From JAUMXJ01 sp041781135 (GTDB lineage: Bacteria; Bacillota; Clostridia; Peptostreptococcales; Acidaminobacteraceae): 9,240 nucleotides of DNA. Under the pieces are notes generated by a model that made no database searches, had not been told where the DNA came from, and saw nothing but the letters and a program-made list of their open reading frames with translations. The stretch covers positions 1-9,240 of the forward strand of contig JBHAZV010000029.1 of the NCBI GenBank assembly GCA_041781135.1, given 5' to 3'. Shown here one piece after another: positions 1 through 6,702 of the stretch. A program made the position numbers and the translations under genes. Every line of letters starts with the position of its first letter. The first letter of the stretch is position 1.

Positions 1-4
1 ATAC

Positions 5-33
5 TTGACAAACTTTATCCAGTTTGATAGAAT
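5..33 (+). promoter_or_regulatory. Sigma-A promoter of the Rrf2-family regulator gene
   Basis: A perfect -35 box TTGACA (5-10) is followed by a 17-base spacer and a -10 box TAGAAT (28-33), one base from consensus. Transcription would start near 40, leaving about 46 bases of leader before the TTG start at 86. This placement argues against translation from the TTG at 5, which is the -35 box itself. Confidence 0.8.
9..26. promoter_or_regulatory. Inverted repeat operator candidate inside the rrf2 promoter
   Basis: CAAACT (9-14) and AGTTTG (21-26) form a perfect 6-6-6 inverted repeat that starts in the last bases of the -35 box and fills most of the spacer. A dimeric repressor bound here would occlude RNA polymerase. 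Rrf2 proteins bind dyads as dimers and often repress their own promoter, so autoregulation is the natural inference. The sequence alone does not prove which protein binds. Confidence 0.5.
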
Positions 34-70
34 GTGCACATACAGCGCTAAATTCAAACAAATCGGCGCA

Positions 71-77
71 GGGGAGG
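71..77 (+). promoter_or_regulatory. Ribosome binding site deciding the rrf2 start
   Basis: GGGGAGG lies 8 bases before the TTG at 86. It fixes the start at that TTG and removes 27 residues from the longest open frame. Confidence 0.75.
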
Positions 78-85
78 AAAACAAA

Positions 86-520
86 TTGATAATCACACGA
101 GAAGTCGATTATGCGCTAAGAATACTCAGGACACTCTCTTCCGGCAAAATGCATACAACCAGCGAAATATGCGATACAGAAGTGATATCATTGCAATTCG
201 CATATAAAATCACAAAAAAGCTCGAAAGCGCGGGAATAGTAGAAATTTTGCGAGGCTCATCGGGAGGATGCCGGCTCGCAGCCGATTTATCAAAATTATC
301 TCTCTACGACCTTATGAACATAATGAAAGCACGCGAATCACTAAACGCCTGCCTTTGTCCCGGCTATGCCTGCAACTGGCGCTCCGCTCACAACTCCATC
401 TGCAACATACATAACAATTTAGAAGCAATTCAGGAAAAAATCTACGAAGAATACAAAAAACACAGCATCGCTTCGATCATAGGCACAAACATAGATAAAA
501 AGGTACAGATTCTGATATAG
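86..520 (+). CDS. Rrf2-family transcriptional regulator, probably Fe-S-binding
   Basis: This is a 144-residue winged-helix repressor or activator of the Rrf2 family (IscR, NsrR, RirA, CymR). The TTG start is chosen because it has the only good ribosome site, follows a promoter, and yields the classic N-terminus MIITREVDYALRIL. The helix-turn-helix covers about residues 24-50 and the wing includes RGSSGG (56-61). The sensing region has Cys89, Cys91, Cys96 and Cys106. The spacing (CxC, x4, C, x9, C) differs from the CX5CX5C-type pattern of IscR/NsrR, but C106 sits before the dimerisation helix as in those proteins. Cys29 and Cys62 are extra. A cluster-based sensor of O2, NO or iron is likely, which fits the redox genes downstream. 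CymR-like regulators lack such a cysteine set. Ligand and targets are inferred. Confidence 0.9.
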   Translation: MIITREVDYALRILRTLSSGKMHTTSEICDTEVISLQFAYKITKKLESAGIVEILRGSSGGCRLAADLSKLSLYDLMNIMKARESLNACLCPGYACNWRSAHNSICNIHNNLEAIQEKIYEEYKKHSIASIIGTNIDKKVQILI

Positions 521-557
521 GAGCGAATTTCAAAAAATATCAAAGTATATCAACCAC

Positions 558-571
558 AATGCCTTGGCATT
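558..571. promoter_or_regulatory. Palindrome upstream of the acyl-CoA dehydrogenase fusion gene
   Basis: AATGCC-TT-GGCATT is a 6-bp perfect dyad around two bases, ending 10 bases before the ribosome site. It could be an operator or a small RNA hairpin in the leader. It does not match the CAAACT dyad of the rrf2 promoter. I see no good -35/-10 pair in 521-580 (the best is TATCAA 548-553 with TTAAAT 570-575, which is poor), so the fusion gene may be read from the rrf2 promoter. Confidence 0.3.
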
Positions 572-581
572 AAATAGAAAA

Positions 582-587
582 AGGAGG
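582..587 (+). promoter_or_regulatory. Ribosome binding site of the fusion gene
   Basis: AGGAGG is followed after 5 bases by ATG (593). A GTG at 587 overlaps this site and cannot be the start, so translation begins at 593. Confidence 0.85.
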
Positions 588-592
588 TGCAA

Positions 593-2503
593 ATGTTGTA
601 CAAAACCAATGCGGCACACGAAGAACTACGGGCAAAAATCAGAAAATTTGCCGAAGAGGAAATTAAACCTTACACATTCCAAATGGATCAAGAGAACAAA
701 TTTCCGGAAGAAGCTATCGCAAAATTCGGAAAACTTGGCCTGATGGGAATACCGTTTCCCAAAGAATACGGCGGAGCCGGGCTCGACACCTTAAGTTATG
801 CGATTGCCGTCGAAGAACTTGCAAGAGTGGACGGCGGAACAGGCGTAATACTCTCTGCTCATGTTTCTCTCGGGAGCTGGCCGATTTTTGCATTTGGAAC
901 GGAGGAACAAAAGAAAAAATACCTCGTGCCACTTGCCAAAGGAGAAAAAATCGGAGCTTTCGGGCTGACAGAGCCAAATGCCGGTTCAGATGCCGGAGGT
1001 ACCGAAACCACCGCTGTGCTCAAAGGCGACCACTATATCCTGAACGGCGGAAAAATTTTTATCACAAACGCGCCTTATGCCGATACCTATGTGGTATTCG
1101 CCGTGACCACTCCGGACATAGGCGTAAAAGGCATATCTGCATTTATTGTCGAAAAAGGCTGGAAAGGATTTACTTACGGCGACCACTACGACAAGCTTGG
1201 AATACGCTCGTCTTCTACTGCAGAACTCATATTTAACGATGTACAAGTCCCAAAAGAGAACCTGCTCGGCAAGGAGGGTCAAGGCTTCAAAATCGCAATG
1301 GCTACCCTCGACGGCGGAAGGATCGGCATAGCTGCACAGGCGCTGGGAATTGCGCAGGGAGCATTTGAGGCCGCTGTCGACTATTCAAAGGAGAGAATAC
1401 AATTTGATAAGCCAATCGCTTTTCAGCAGGCAATTTCGTTTAAAATCGCCGATATGGCAACAAAGATCCGAGCGGCAAGGCTGATGGTATACAGCGCGGC
1501 AGACCTCAAAGAGCATCACGAGCCTTATGGCATGGAGTCTGCAATGGCAAAGCAGTACGCATCGGATATCGCACTCGAAGTAACAAATGATGCGCTGCAA
1601 ATACACGGCGGCACAGGATACCTGAAAGGTATGGATGTAGAGAGAATGTACCGCGACGCCAAAATAACTACCATCTACGAGGGCACAAACGAAATACAGA
1701 GAGTCGTAATCGCATCGCACATACTCGGCAAGGAACCAAAAAGCAGTTCTGCACCTGCGGGCATATCTAAAAAACAGGCACCGATCACCGGAATACGAAA
1801 AAAAGTGATTTTCAGAGAAGGCACTGCTGCAGAACAGGTCGAATCTCTCGTTGCGGCGCTCAAAAAGGACGGACATGATTTTGCAGTTGGCATAGCGGCA
1901 GACACACCAATAAATCAGGCAGAAAGAGTTGTCAGCGCCGGCAAAGGAATCGGGGACAAAAAGAATATGAAGCTAATCGAAAAATTGGCGGAAGCTGCAG
2001 GCGCGGCGATAGGATCGTCCAGACCTGTGGCCGAAACACTGAAATATCTTCCAATTACTCGATATGTAGGAATGTCCGGACAAAAATTCACCGGAAATCT
2101 CTATATTGCCTGCGGTATATCAGGAGCAAATCAGCACCTAAAGGGCATAAAGGACGCGTCTACCATTGTTGCGATAAATAAAAACGGCAACGCGCCTATT
2201 TTCAAAAACTGCGACTACGGAATAATCGGAGATATAAATGAAGTACTTCCGCTGCTGACAGAAGCCCTCTCCTGCGGCACAAAAAAGCCAGCCCCTCCGA
2301 TGATAAAAATGAAACGCCCTGTCATGCCAAAGCCTGCGCCTATCGGAAGCATCTATGTATGCAGCGGATGCGGATATGAGTATGTTCCGGAAAATGGCGA
2401 TCCCGACTCCGAGACCGCTCCAGGCACTCTTTTCGAAAAATTGCCTGAAGACTGGGTATGCCCGGAATGTGCCGAAGGCAAGGATCAATTTATAAAAGCG
2501 TAA
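593..2503 (+). CDS. Acyl-CoA dehydrogenase / ETF-alpha FAD domain / rubredoxin fusion protein
   Basis: This 636-residue cytoplasmic protein has three domains. Residues 1-380 are a complete acyl-CoA dehydrogenase, which forms 2-enoyl-CoA from acyl-CoA using FAD. It has the family signature GLTEPNAGSD (124-133), a second signature QIHGGTGYL (336-344) and catalytic Glu363 in IYEGTNEIQR. Residues about 397-558 match the C-terminal FAD-binding domain of ETF alpha (VVSAGKGIG, GSSRP, GISGANQH, VAINKNGNAPIF, DYGIIGD). The ETF alpha N-terminal domain and all of ETF beta are missing. Residues 587-636 are rubredoxin with iron ligands Cys590, Cys593, Cys623 and Cys626. Two Pro/Ala/Lys-rich linkers (about 381-397 and 561-585) join the domains. 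Electrons should pass from acyl-CoA to FAD, to the ETF FAD, to the rubredoxin iron. The flavodiiron gene 31 bases downstream is the obvious acceptor. The acyl substrate is unknown, probably short-chain or branched. Confidence 0.93.
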   Translation: MLYKTNAAHEELRAKIRKFAEEEIKPYTFQMDQENKFPEEAIAKFGKLGLMGIPFPKEYGGAGLDTLSYAIAVEELARVDGGTGVILSAHVSLGSWPIFAFGTEEQKKKYLVPLAKGEKIGAFGLTEPNAGSDAGGTETTAVLKGDHYILNGGKIFITNAPYADTYVVFAVTTPDIGVKGISAFIVEKGWKGFTYGDHYDKLGIRSSSTAELIFNDVQVPKENLLGKEGQGFKIAMATLDGGRIGIAAQALGIAQGAFEAAVDYSKERIQFDKPIAFQQAISFKIADMATKIRAARLMVYSAADLKEHHEPYGMESAMAKQYASDIALEVTNDALQIHGGTGYLKGMDVERMYRDAKITTIYEGTNEIQRVVIASHILGKEPKSSSAPAGISKKQAPITGIRKKVIFREGTAAEQVESLVAALKKDGHDFAVGIAADTPINQAERVVSAGKGIGDKKNMKLIEKLAEAAGAAIGSSRPVAETLKYLPITRYVGMSGQKFTGNLYIACGISGANQHLKGIKDASTIVAINKNGNAPIFKNCDYGIIGDINEVLPLLTEALSCGTKKPAPPMIKMKRPVMPKPAPIGSIYVCSGCGYEYVPENGDPDSETAPGTLFEKLPEDWVCPECAEGKDQFIKA

Positions 2504-2534
2504 TAATTATTACAGTGATTATTGAGGAGGAAAT

Positions 2535-3755
2535 ATGTACTGTGTCAGAAATGTAACAGAAAATCTATACTGGGTCGGCGCCAACGACCACAGACTGCAT
2601 CTATTTGAAAATATCCACCCGATTCCCCGCGGCGTAAGCTACAACGCCTACCTGCTGCTCGACAAAAATACAGTTCTTTTCGATACGGTGGATTGGTCGG
2701 CATGCAGACAACTGCTCGAAAACATCGAATTCCTGCTTGCGGACAGACCTCTGGACTACCTCGTAATAAACCATATGGAGCCGGATCACGGCGCGAGCAT
2801 CGAAGAAATACTGATACGCTGGCCAAAGGTTAAGGTCATAAGCACCGAAAAAGCCTTTATGTTTATGAGACAGTTTGGATTTGAAATCGACGGCCACGAG
2901 CTTATCGAAGTCAAGGAGGGCGATACATACAGCTTCGGCAAGCATAAAGTAACATTTATAGGCGCCCCTATGGTGCACTGGCCGGAGGCGATGGTAACAT
3001 TCGATTCTACTAACGGCGTCCTGTTCTCGGCAGACGCGTTCGGCTCATTCGGCGCACTTGACGGCAAACTCTTTGCAGACGAAGTAAACTTTGACAGAGA
3101 CTGGATAGACGATGCACGGCGCTATCTGACAAACATCGTCGGTAAGTACGGCCCGCACATTCAGCTTCTCTTGGGAAAGGCCGCCGGAATACTTGACAAA
3201 ATCAAGTATATTTGCCCGCTGCACGGCCCTGTCTGGCGAAAGGATCTCGGCTACTTTGTGAACAAATACGACCTCTGGAGCAGGTACGAACCGGAGGAAA
3301 AAGGCGTTATGATAGCTTATGCTTCTATGTACGGCAACACAGAATCCGCCGCACAGGCGCTCGCGTCCAAATTGTGCGAAAAAGGCATAACCAATGTCTG
3401 GGTATACGATGTGTCAAACACGCATATTTCGCAGCTCATATCCGAAACCTTCAGACTCTCGCACATTGTACTTGCGTCCGTAACCTACAACCTCGGCATA
3501 TACCCGGTAATGCACAACTACCTGATGGATATGAAGGCGCTGAACCTCCAAAACAGAGCATTCGCAATAATCGAAAACGGCACCTGGGCCCCAAAATCCG
3601 GTGATTTGATGCAAAAATTCCTTAACGAAGAACTAAAGAACATGACCGTTCTCAACGAAAGAATATCGCTTGCTTCCGCGCTGCTGCCCGACAAGGCAGG
3701 CGAGCTCGAAGCACTTGCAAATGCAATAGCAGAATCTATAAACTCCAAAAATTAA
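2535..3755 (+). CDS. Flavodiiron protein (rubredoxin:O2/NO oxidoreductase)
   Basis: This 406-residue class A flavodiiron protein reduces O2 to water, or NO to N2O, using electrons from rubredoxin. The N-terminal metallo-beta-lactamase-like domain (about 1-250) carries the full diiron set: His80, Glu82, Asp84 and His85 in NHMEPDHG, then His148 (PMVHWPE), Asp167 (SADAFG) and His230 (PLHGPVW). The C-terminal flavodoxin domain (about 256-403) has the FMN phosphate loop YASMYGNTE (262-270) and an isoalloxazine-side loop near NGTWAPKSG. No extra rubredoxin or flavin reductase domain is fused to it, so it needs an outside electron donor, which the preceding gene supplies as its C-terminal rubredoxin. 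AGGAGG (2525-2530) sits 4 bases before ATG. It is very probably co-transcribed with the fusion gene and ends at the terminator at 3769. The enzyme class is certain; the O2 versus NO preference cannot be read. Confidence 0.95.
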   Translation: MYCVRNVTENLYWVGANDHRLHLFENIHPIPRGVSYNAYLLLDKNTVLFDTVDWSACRQLLENIEFLLADRPLDYLVINHMEPDHGASIEEILIRWPKVKVISTEKAFMFMRQFGFEIDGHELIEVKEGDTYSFGKHKVTFIGAPMVHWPEAMVTFDSTNGVLFSADAFGSFGALDGKLFADEVNFDRDWIDDARRYLTNIVGKYGPHIQLLLGKAAGILDKIKYICPLHGPVWRKDLGYFVNKYDLWSRYEPEEKGVMIAYASMYGNTESAAQALASKLCEKGITNVWVYDVSNTHISQLISETFRLSHIVLASVTYNLGIYPVMHNYLMDMKALNLQNRAFAIIENGTWAPKSGDLMQKFLNEELKNMTVLNERISLASALLPDKAGELEALANAIAESINSKN

Positions 3756-3768
3756 CCATCCTAAAATC

Positions 3769-3810
3769 AAGGCGCCCCGCATGTTCGCACAGAACCGTGG
3801 GGCGCTTTTT
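3769..3810 (+). terminator. Rho-independent terminator after the flavodiiron gene
   Basis: GCGCCCC (3772-3778) pairs with GGGGCGC (3799-3805). Flanking A-T and G-T pairs extend the stem, an inner GTTC/GAAC helix caps it, and T5 (3806-3810) follows. It lies 13 bases past the stop codon and closes the + strand operon. Confidence 0.9.
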
Positions 3811-3826
3811 CACTGCAAACTTTATA

Positions 3827-3852
3827 TTTTTAATTGCGTTCTCAATTAAAAA
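3827..3852. repeat. AT-rich perfect inverted repeat between convergent genes
   Basis: TTTTTAATTG (3827-3836) and CAATTAAAAA (3843-3852) are exact 10-bp arms around a 6-base loop. The repeat lies between the two facing terminators, and its right arm provides the T-tract of the minus-strand one. It may act as an auxiliary terminator in either direction. Confidence 0.4.
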
Positions 3853-3886
3853 CAGACCGACCGAACGGAAACGCCGCACGATCGGC
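3843..3886 (-). terminator. Rho-independent terminator of the S41 peptidase unit
   Basis: On the minus strand CCGATCG (3885-3879) pairs with CGGTCGG (3863-3857), including one G-T pair. A short GCGG/CCGT helix lies inside, and TCTGTTTTTAATT follows. It begins about 30 bases beyond the stop of the small membrane protein gene and faces the flavodiiron terminator. Confidence 0.7.
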
Positions 3887-3916
3887 TTGTGATTATTAAT
3901 ATTTAGCCGTACTATC

Positions 3917-4168
3917 CTATGTCAGCCAGACAGTCAGCAAAATAAGCGTACCGATTACCACAAGAGCGACTGCGGCTGCAAAAACCGCCAGCGCCCCACC
4001 TGCCGCTCCCGAACGCGCGCTCCGCTCGCACTCACCAGAGCCCGAATTCACAGCCCGCTCAAAGCCCATCGTACCGGAGCGCTCCAAAGGCGCGCCAAGC
4101 TTTGCAACATCTGCGGCCAACTCTTCAAATTTGGATTTATAAGCTCCAAAATCGATACCCTTGCCCAT
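3917..4168 (-). CDS. Small tail-anchored membrane protein, unknown function
   Basis: This 83-residue protein is not recognised. The first half (1-56) is polar, with an amphipathic stretch about 8-25 (FGAYKSKFEELAADVAKLG) and a Gly/Ser/Arg-rich middle. Residues 58-81 form one strong hydrophobic segment that ends at the C-terminus, so the protein is probably tail-anchored with its N-terminal half in the cytoplasm. The ATG at 4168 lies one base past the stop of the S41 peptidase gene, and GGAAG within the end of that gene serves as ribosome site, which points to translational coupling. A TTG at 4180 in the same frame is a weaker start. It may be a partner or adaptor of the peptidase, but only the gene order suggests this. 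Confidence 0.7.
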   Translation of the reverse strand: MGKGIDFGAYKSKFEELAADVAKLGAPLERSGTMGFERAVNSGSGECERSARSGAAGGALAVFAAAVALVVIGTLILLTVWLT

Positions 4169-4169
4169 A

Positions 4170-5438
4170 CTATCTTCCAAGCTGTTTATTAATCACTTCG
4201 ATTGCTTTTTGAAGCTGATTATCCTGTTCGTTCGTAGGATTTTTAGTAGCCTTGTATTCATCCGAAAGCGGAAGTACAATATCCGGTTCGATACCCACAC
4301 CGTGGATATTTACGCCCGATGGTGTAAAGTATTCGGAAGTAGTCAGCTTAAGCCCTGTGCCATCCTTGTAAGGCACAACGGACTGCACAATGCCCTTACC
4401 AAATGTCTTTGTTCCTATAAGCACGCCTCTCTTATTGTCCTTGACAGCTCCGGAAACGATTTCGGAAGCAGATGCAGAGCCCTCATTTACGAGCAGAACC
4501 AGCGGACCATCGTAATAATTTTGATCCGAAGTAAATTCGTCGGTACTGTTCGGTGCGCGCCCCTTTGTTGTGCAAATAACAGCCTTAGGAAGCAGCATAT
4601 CGCTTATATCGAGGCACTGCGAAAGGCTTCCGCCCGGATTATCCCTTAAATCCAGCACTATGCCGACAGCGCCCTTATCCACCAATGCTGTAAGATGCTC
4701 GTAAAACTCATCTGCAACGCTGTTATCAAACTGAGTGATTCTAATATATCCGATATTTCCTGAAAGCATTTCGGATTTTACGGACTTAATCACAATAACC
4801 GCACGGGTTATCGTGAGATCAAATGTCTCGTTAGTAGACGGTCTGTAAATTGTCACCGTAACATTTGTGCCCGGTTCACCGCGAATAACCTTTGTCGCCG
4901 CATCCAGCTCGGTATGCGAATACTCAACTCCGTTGACTGCCTTGATGATATCAAGTGCCCTGATTCCAGCTTTTTGAGCCGGCGTATCCTCTATCGGAGA
5001 GACAACCTCTATGCCGCGATCGGGATTAGGCGCGATATAAACGCCAATTCCCGGAAATTCGCCGGTGAGCGATTCTTCGAAAGACTTGAACTCCGTCTTG
5101 TTCATAAACAGAGAATACGGATCTCCGAGAGCGTTAAAAATCCCTTTTGTAGCCCCTTCAAGCAAAACTGCCGGATCTACCTCTTTGTAGTAATTAGCCT
5201 TGATATATTCCTGAAGTTCCTCCAAATCGGCATACTTTTCTTCGAGAGCCTTGTATTCATCCAACTGCTGCTTTGTAATCATAACTTTGGCGTTTCCCGC
5301 AGCCGGAGTAGTATCGACAGCCGCATTCGCGCCAAATATCGGCGCTCCGAACACACCGTTAGCCGTAAGTACATATGTCGCACTTGCAGTTATTATGACA
5401 AGCGCAATACATATAAGAAATACATTTAATTTTTTCAT
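4170..5438 (-). CDS. S41-family C-terminal processing peptidase with PDZ domain
   Basis: This 422-residue CtpA/Prc-type serine protease acts outside the membrane and cleaves proteins near their C-termini. The start at 5438 follows GAGGTG and opens with MKKLNVFLIC, giving a membrane segment at about 5-27. A longer frame to 5513 has no ribosome site and would put 25 residues before it. Residues 54-82 look helical or coiled (LDEYKALEEKYADLEEL). A PDZ domain covers about 120-205 (GIGVYI, GIRALDIIKAVNG). The catalytic domain shows the dyad Ser323 (NEGSASASE) and Lys348 (TFGKG), 25 residues apart as in known CtpA enzymes. The C-terminus ends soon after the protease core, without a peptidoglycan-binding domain. 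It has its own promoter (5502-5530) and shares a transcript with the small membrane protein. Substrates are unknown. Confidence 0.93.
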   Translation of the reverse strand: MKKLNVFLICIALVIITASATYVLTANGVFGAPIFGANAAVDTTPAAGNAKVMITKQQLDEYKALEEKYADLEELQEYIKANYYKEVDPAVLLEGATKGIFNALGDPYSLFMNKTEFKSFEESLTGEFPGIGVYIAPNPDRGIEVVSPIEDTPAQKAGIRALDIIKAVNGVEYSHTELDAATKVIRGEPGTNVTVTIYRPSTNETFDLTITRAVIVIKSVKSEMLSGNIGYIRITQFDNSVADEFYEHLTALVDKGAVGIVLDLRDNPGGSLSQCLDISDMLLPKAVICTTKGRAPNSTDEFTSDQNYYDGPLVLLVNEGSASASEIVSGAVKDNKRGVLIGTKTFGKGIVQSVVPYKDGTGLKLTTSEYFTPSGVNIHGVGIEPDIVLPLSDEYKATKNPTNEQDNQLQKAIEVINKQLGR

Positions 5439-5501
5439 TTCCACCTCTTGTATAATTTTTAAGCGCACACAAAGCCGCTCTATAGTTATTCCGCCAGTGA
5501 A

Positions 5502-5530
5502 ATTATACCCCACTGCCCGCTCGTATTCAA
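5502..5530 (-). promoter_or_regulatory. Sigma-A promoter of the S41 peptidase gene
   Basis: On the minus strand TTGAAT (5530-5525) is followed by exactly 17 bases and a perfect TATAAT (5507-5502). The start of transcription near 5495 gives a leader of about 57 bases before the ATG at 5438. Confidence 0.85.
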
Positions 5531-5539
5531 GAACACGAG
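5520..5539. promoter_or_regulatory. Imperfect palindrome over the -35 box of the S41 promoter
   Basis: CTCGT (5520-5524) pairs with ACGAG (5535-5539), and TTC pairs with GAA inside, with one mismatch and a 2-base centre. The dyad contains the whole -35 hexamer, so a protein bound here would control the promoter. It is not followed by a T-run and so is not a terminator. I do not recognise the binding motif. Confidence 0.4.
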
Positions 5540-5556
5540 AAAAAACTAATCATATA

Positions 5557-6684
5557 TTAATCAAAATAACTGTTAATAATATTTGCGTCTAAAAGCTCCG
5601 CAGAGTTCGGCGTCCACATCGGAGTTCCAGTTTTTTCGATCAAAATCGCTCTGACCCCTTCATAAAAATCTCTGTGTTTCAGGAAATTTTGCACAAGGAC
5701 ATAATCTTGTTCGAAACACTGCTTCAAAGACATAGCGCTCGCACGCCTGTGCTGCTCTATAACCACCGCCATAGAGGTCGGCGAATTAGTTTCAAAATGC
5801 CGCAGGGTCTCTGCCGCAAAATCCCTTGAAAAATCGGTCTCAAATTCGGAACGCACATCTGCAGATGCTCTGAGAGAATAAATTATTTCGGTCAGGCTAT
5901 CAGCACAAAAGTGCTTAGATATCTCGCGCAGCGACATCTCATGCAGCAGCGGATTCAAAACGCAGCCGGAAAAATCACCATCCGAAGAAGCCGCCGCAAT
6001 AATTGCAGCCAGTTCGTTCTTTAGCACATTTTCGGGCAAGTTATCTGCAATTAACTCTGCAAAGGTCATTTTTAATGCCTCAAGTTTATTTGACGCAACT
6101 TTGAAATCCGCCAGTCCGGCATTGATGCAATCTTCTGTACCTATTGAAATCGAGGTCATACACAGATACCTGCCAAGATGCCCAGGCATTCTGGATAAAT
6201 AGTAGCTCGTACCGACATCCGGAAACAGTCCTATCTTCATCTCCGGCATCGCCCAGCGCGTGCGTTCAGTCACAATCCTAAAATCTGCGGCGATTGTCAT
6301 ACCCACGCCGCCGCCCATAACTATCCCGTCAAGCAGTGCAATTACAGGCTTAGAAAAATTTGCCACATAGTAATCAAAATCAAACTCCAATCTAAAAACT
6401 TCTGCCGCGCGCTCAAGTTCGCCGGCAATTCCATATTCATAAACCGAGCGCACATCGCCGCCGGCACAAAACGCCTTGCCGCCTTTCCCTTCGAACACCA
6501 CGAATTTAACTCGTTCATCCTGCTCAAACCGCCTTAAAACATCATAGAGCTCGCACAACACTTCTCTGTTAAGCGTATTGAGCTTTTTCGGCCGATTGAG
6601 AGTAATCAAACCCATTGCGCCGCGGATTTCCGATAACACAAGAGGTTCGCCGCATGAATTTCCAAATAATAAATCAGATGACAT
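5557..6684 (-). CDS. 3-hydroxyisobutyryl-CoA hydrolase-like protein (crotonase superfamily)
   Basis: This 375-residue protein probably hydrolyses 3-hydroxyisobutyryl-CoA, or a similar 3-hydroxyacyl-CoA, to the free acid, as in valine breakdown. It has the crotonase fold with oxyanion-hole regions FCAGGDVR (72-79) and MGGGVGM (123-129). The catalytic pair Glu148 and Asp156 in PEMKIGLFPDVG matches the 8-residue spacing of human HIBCH. The C-terminus EGVRAILIEKTGTPMWTP (342-359) is typical of this subfamily and absent from plain enoyl-CoA hydratases of about 260 residues. The start at 6684 follows AAAGGA by 6 bases; a TTG at 6702 lies before that site and is rejected. It is 18 bases downstream of the HAD gene and probably last in the operon. 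Substrate is inferred from homology only. Confidence 0.88.
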   Translation of the reverse strand: MSSDLLFGNSCGEPLVLSEIRGAMGLITLNRPKKLNTLNREVLCELYDVLRRFEQDERVKFVVFEGKGGKAFCAGGDVRSVYEYGIAGELERAAEVFRLEFDFDYYVANFSKPVIALLDGIVMGGGVGMTIAADFRIVTERTRWAMPEMKIGLFPDVGTSYYLSRMPGHLGRYLCMTSISIGTEDCINAGLADFKVASNKLEALKMTFAELIADNLPENVLKNELAAIIAAASSDGDFSGCVLNPLLHEMSLREISKHFCADSLTEIIYSLRASADVRSEFETDFSRDFAAETLRHFETNSPTSMAVVIEQHRRASAMSLKQCFEQDYVLVQNFLKHRDFYEGVRAILIEKTGTPMWTPNSAELLDANIINSYFD

Positions 6685-6702
6685 ATTTTTTCCTTTGTGC
6701 AA

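Noticed and set aside
5..85. An upstream in-frame TTG at 5 that would add 27 residues to the Rrf2 protein
   Set aside because: It coincides with the -35 box, has no visible ribosome site, and the extension does not resemble the family. TTG at 86 has GGGGAGG at proper spacing.
1385..1876. Long open frame on the minus strand inside the acyl-CoA dehydrogenase fusion gene
   Set aside because: It is antisense to a well-conserved domain, shows no recognisable motif and no ribosome site; a codon-bias shadow.
2501..2512. 12-bp palindrome TAATAATTATTA at the fusion gene stop
   Set aside because: It is wholly A/T and includes the stop codon. Such palindromes arise easily by chance and no T-tract or promoter goes with it.
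4914..5429. Long open frames on the plus strand (also 4161-4649) across the S41 peptidase gene
   Set aside because: Both are antisense to conserved PDZ and catalytic sequence, and their translations resemble no family.
5540..5560. Possible terminator after the 3-hydroxyisobutyryl-CoA hydrolase gene, with T6 on the minus strand
   Set aside because: Only very weak A/T pairing precedes the T-run, so no convincing stem can be drawn. How this operon ends is unresolved.
5557..6684. Plain enoyl-CoA hydratase (crotonase)
   Set aside because: The 375-residue length, the Glu148/Asp156 spacing in PEMKIGLFPDVG and the EGVRA C-terminal signature fit 3-hydroxyisobutyryl-CoA hydrolase better.
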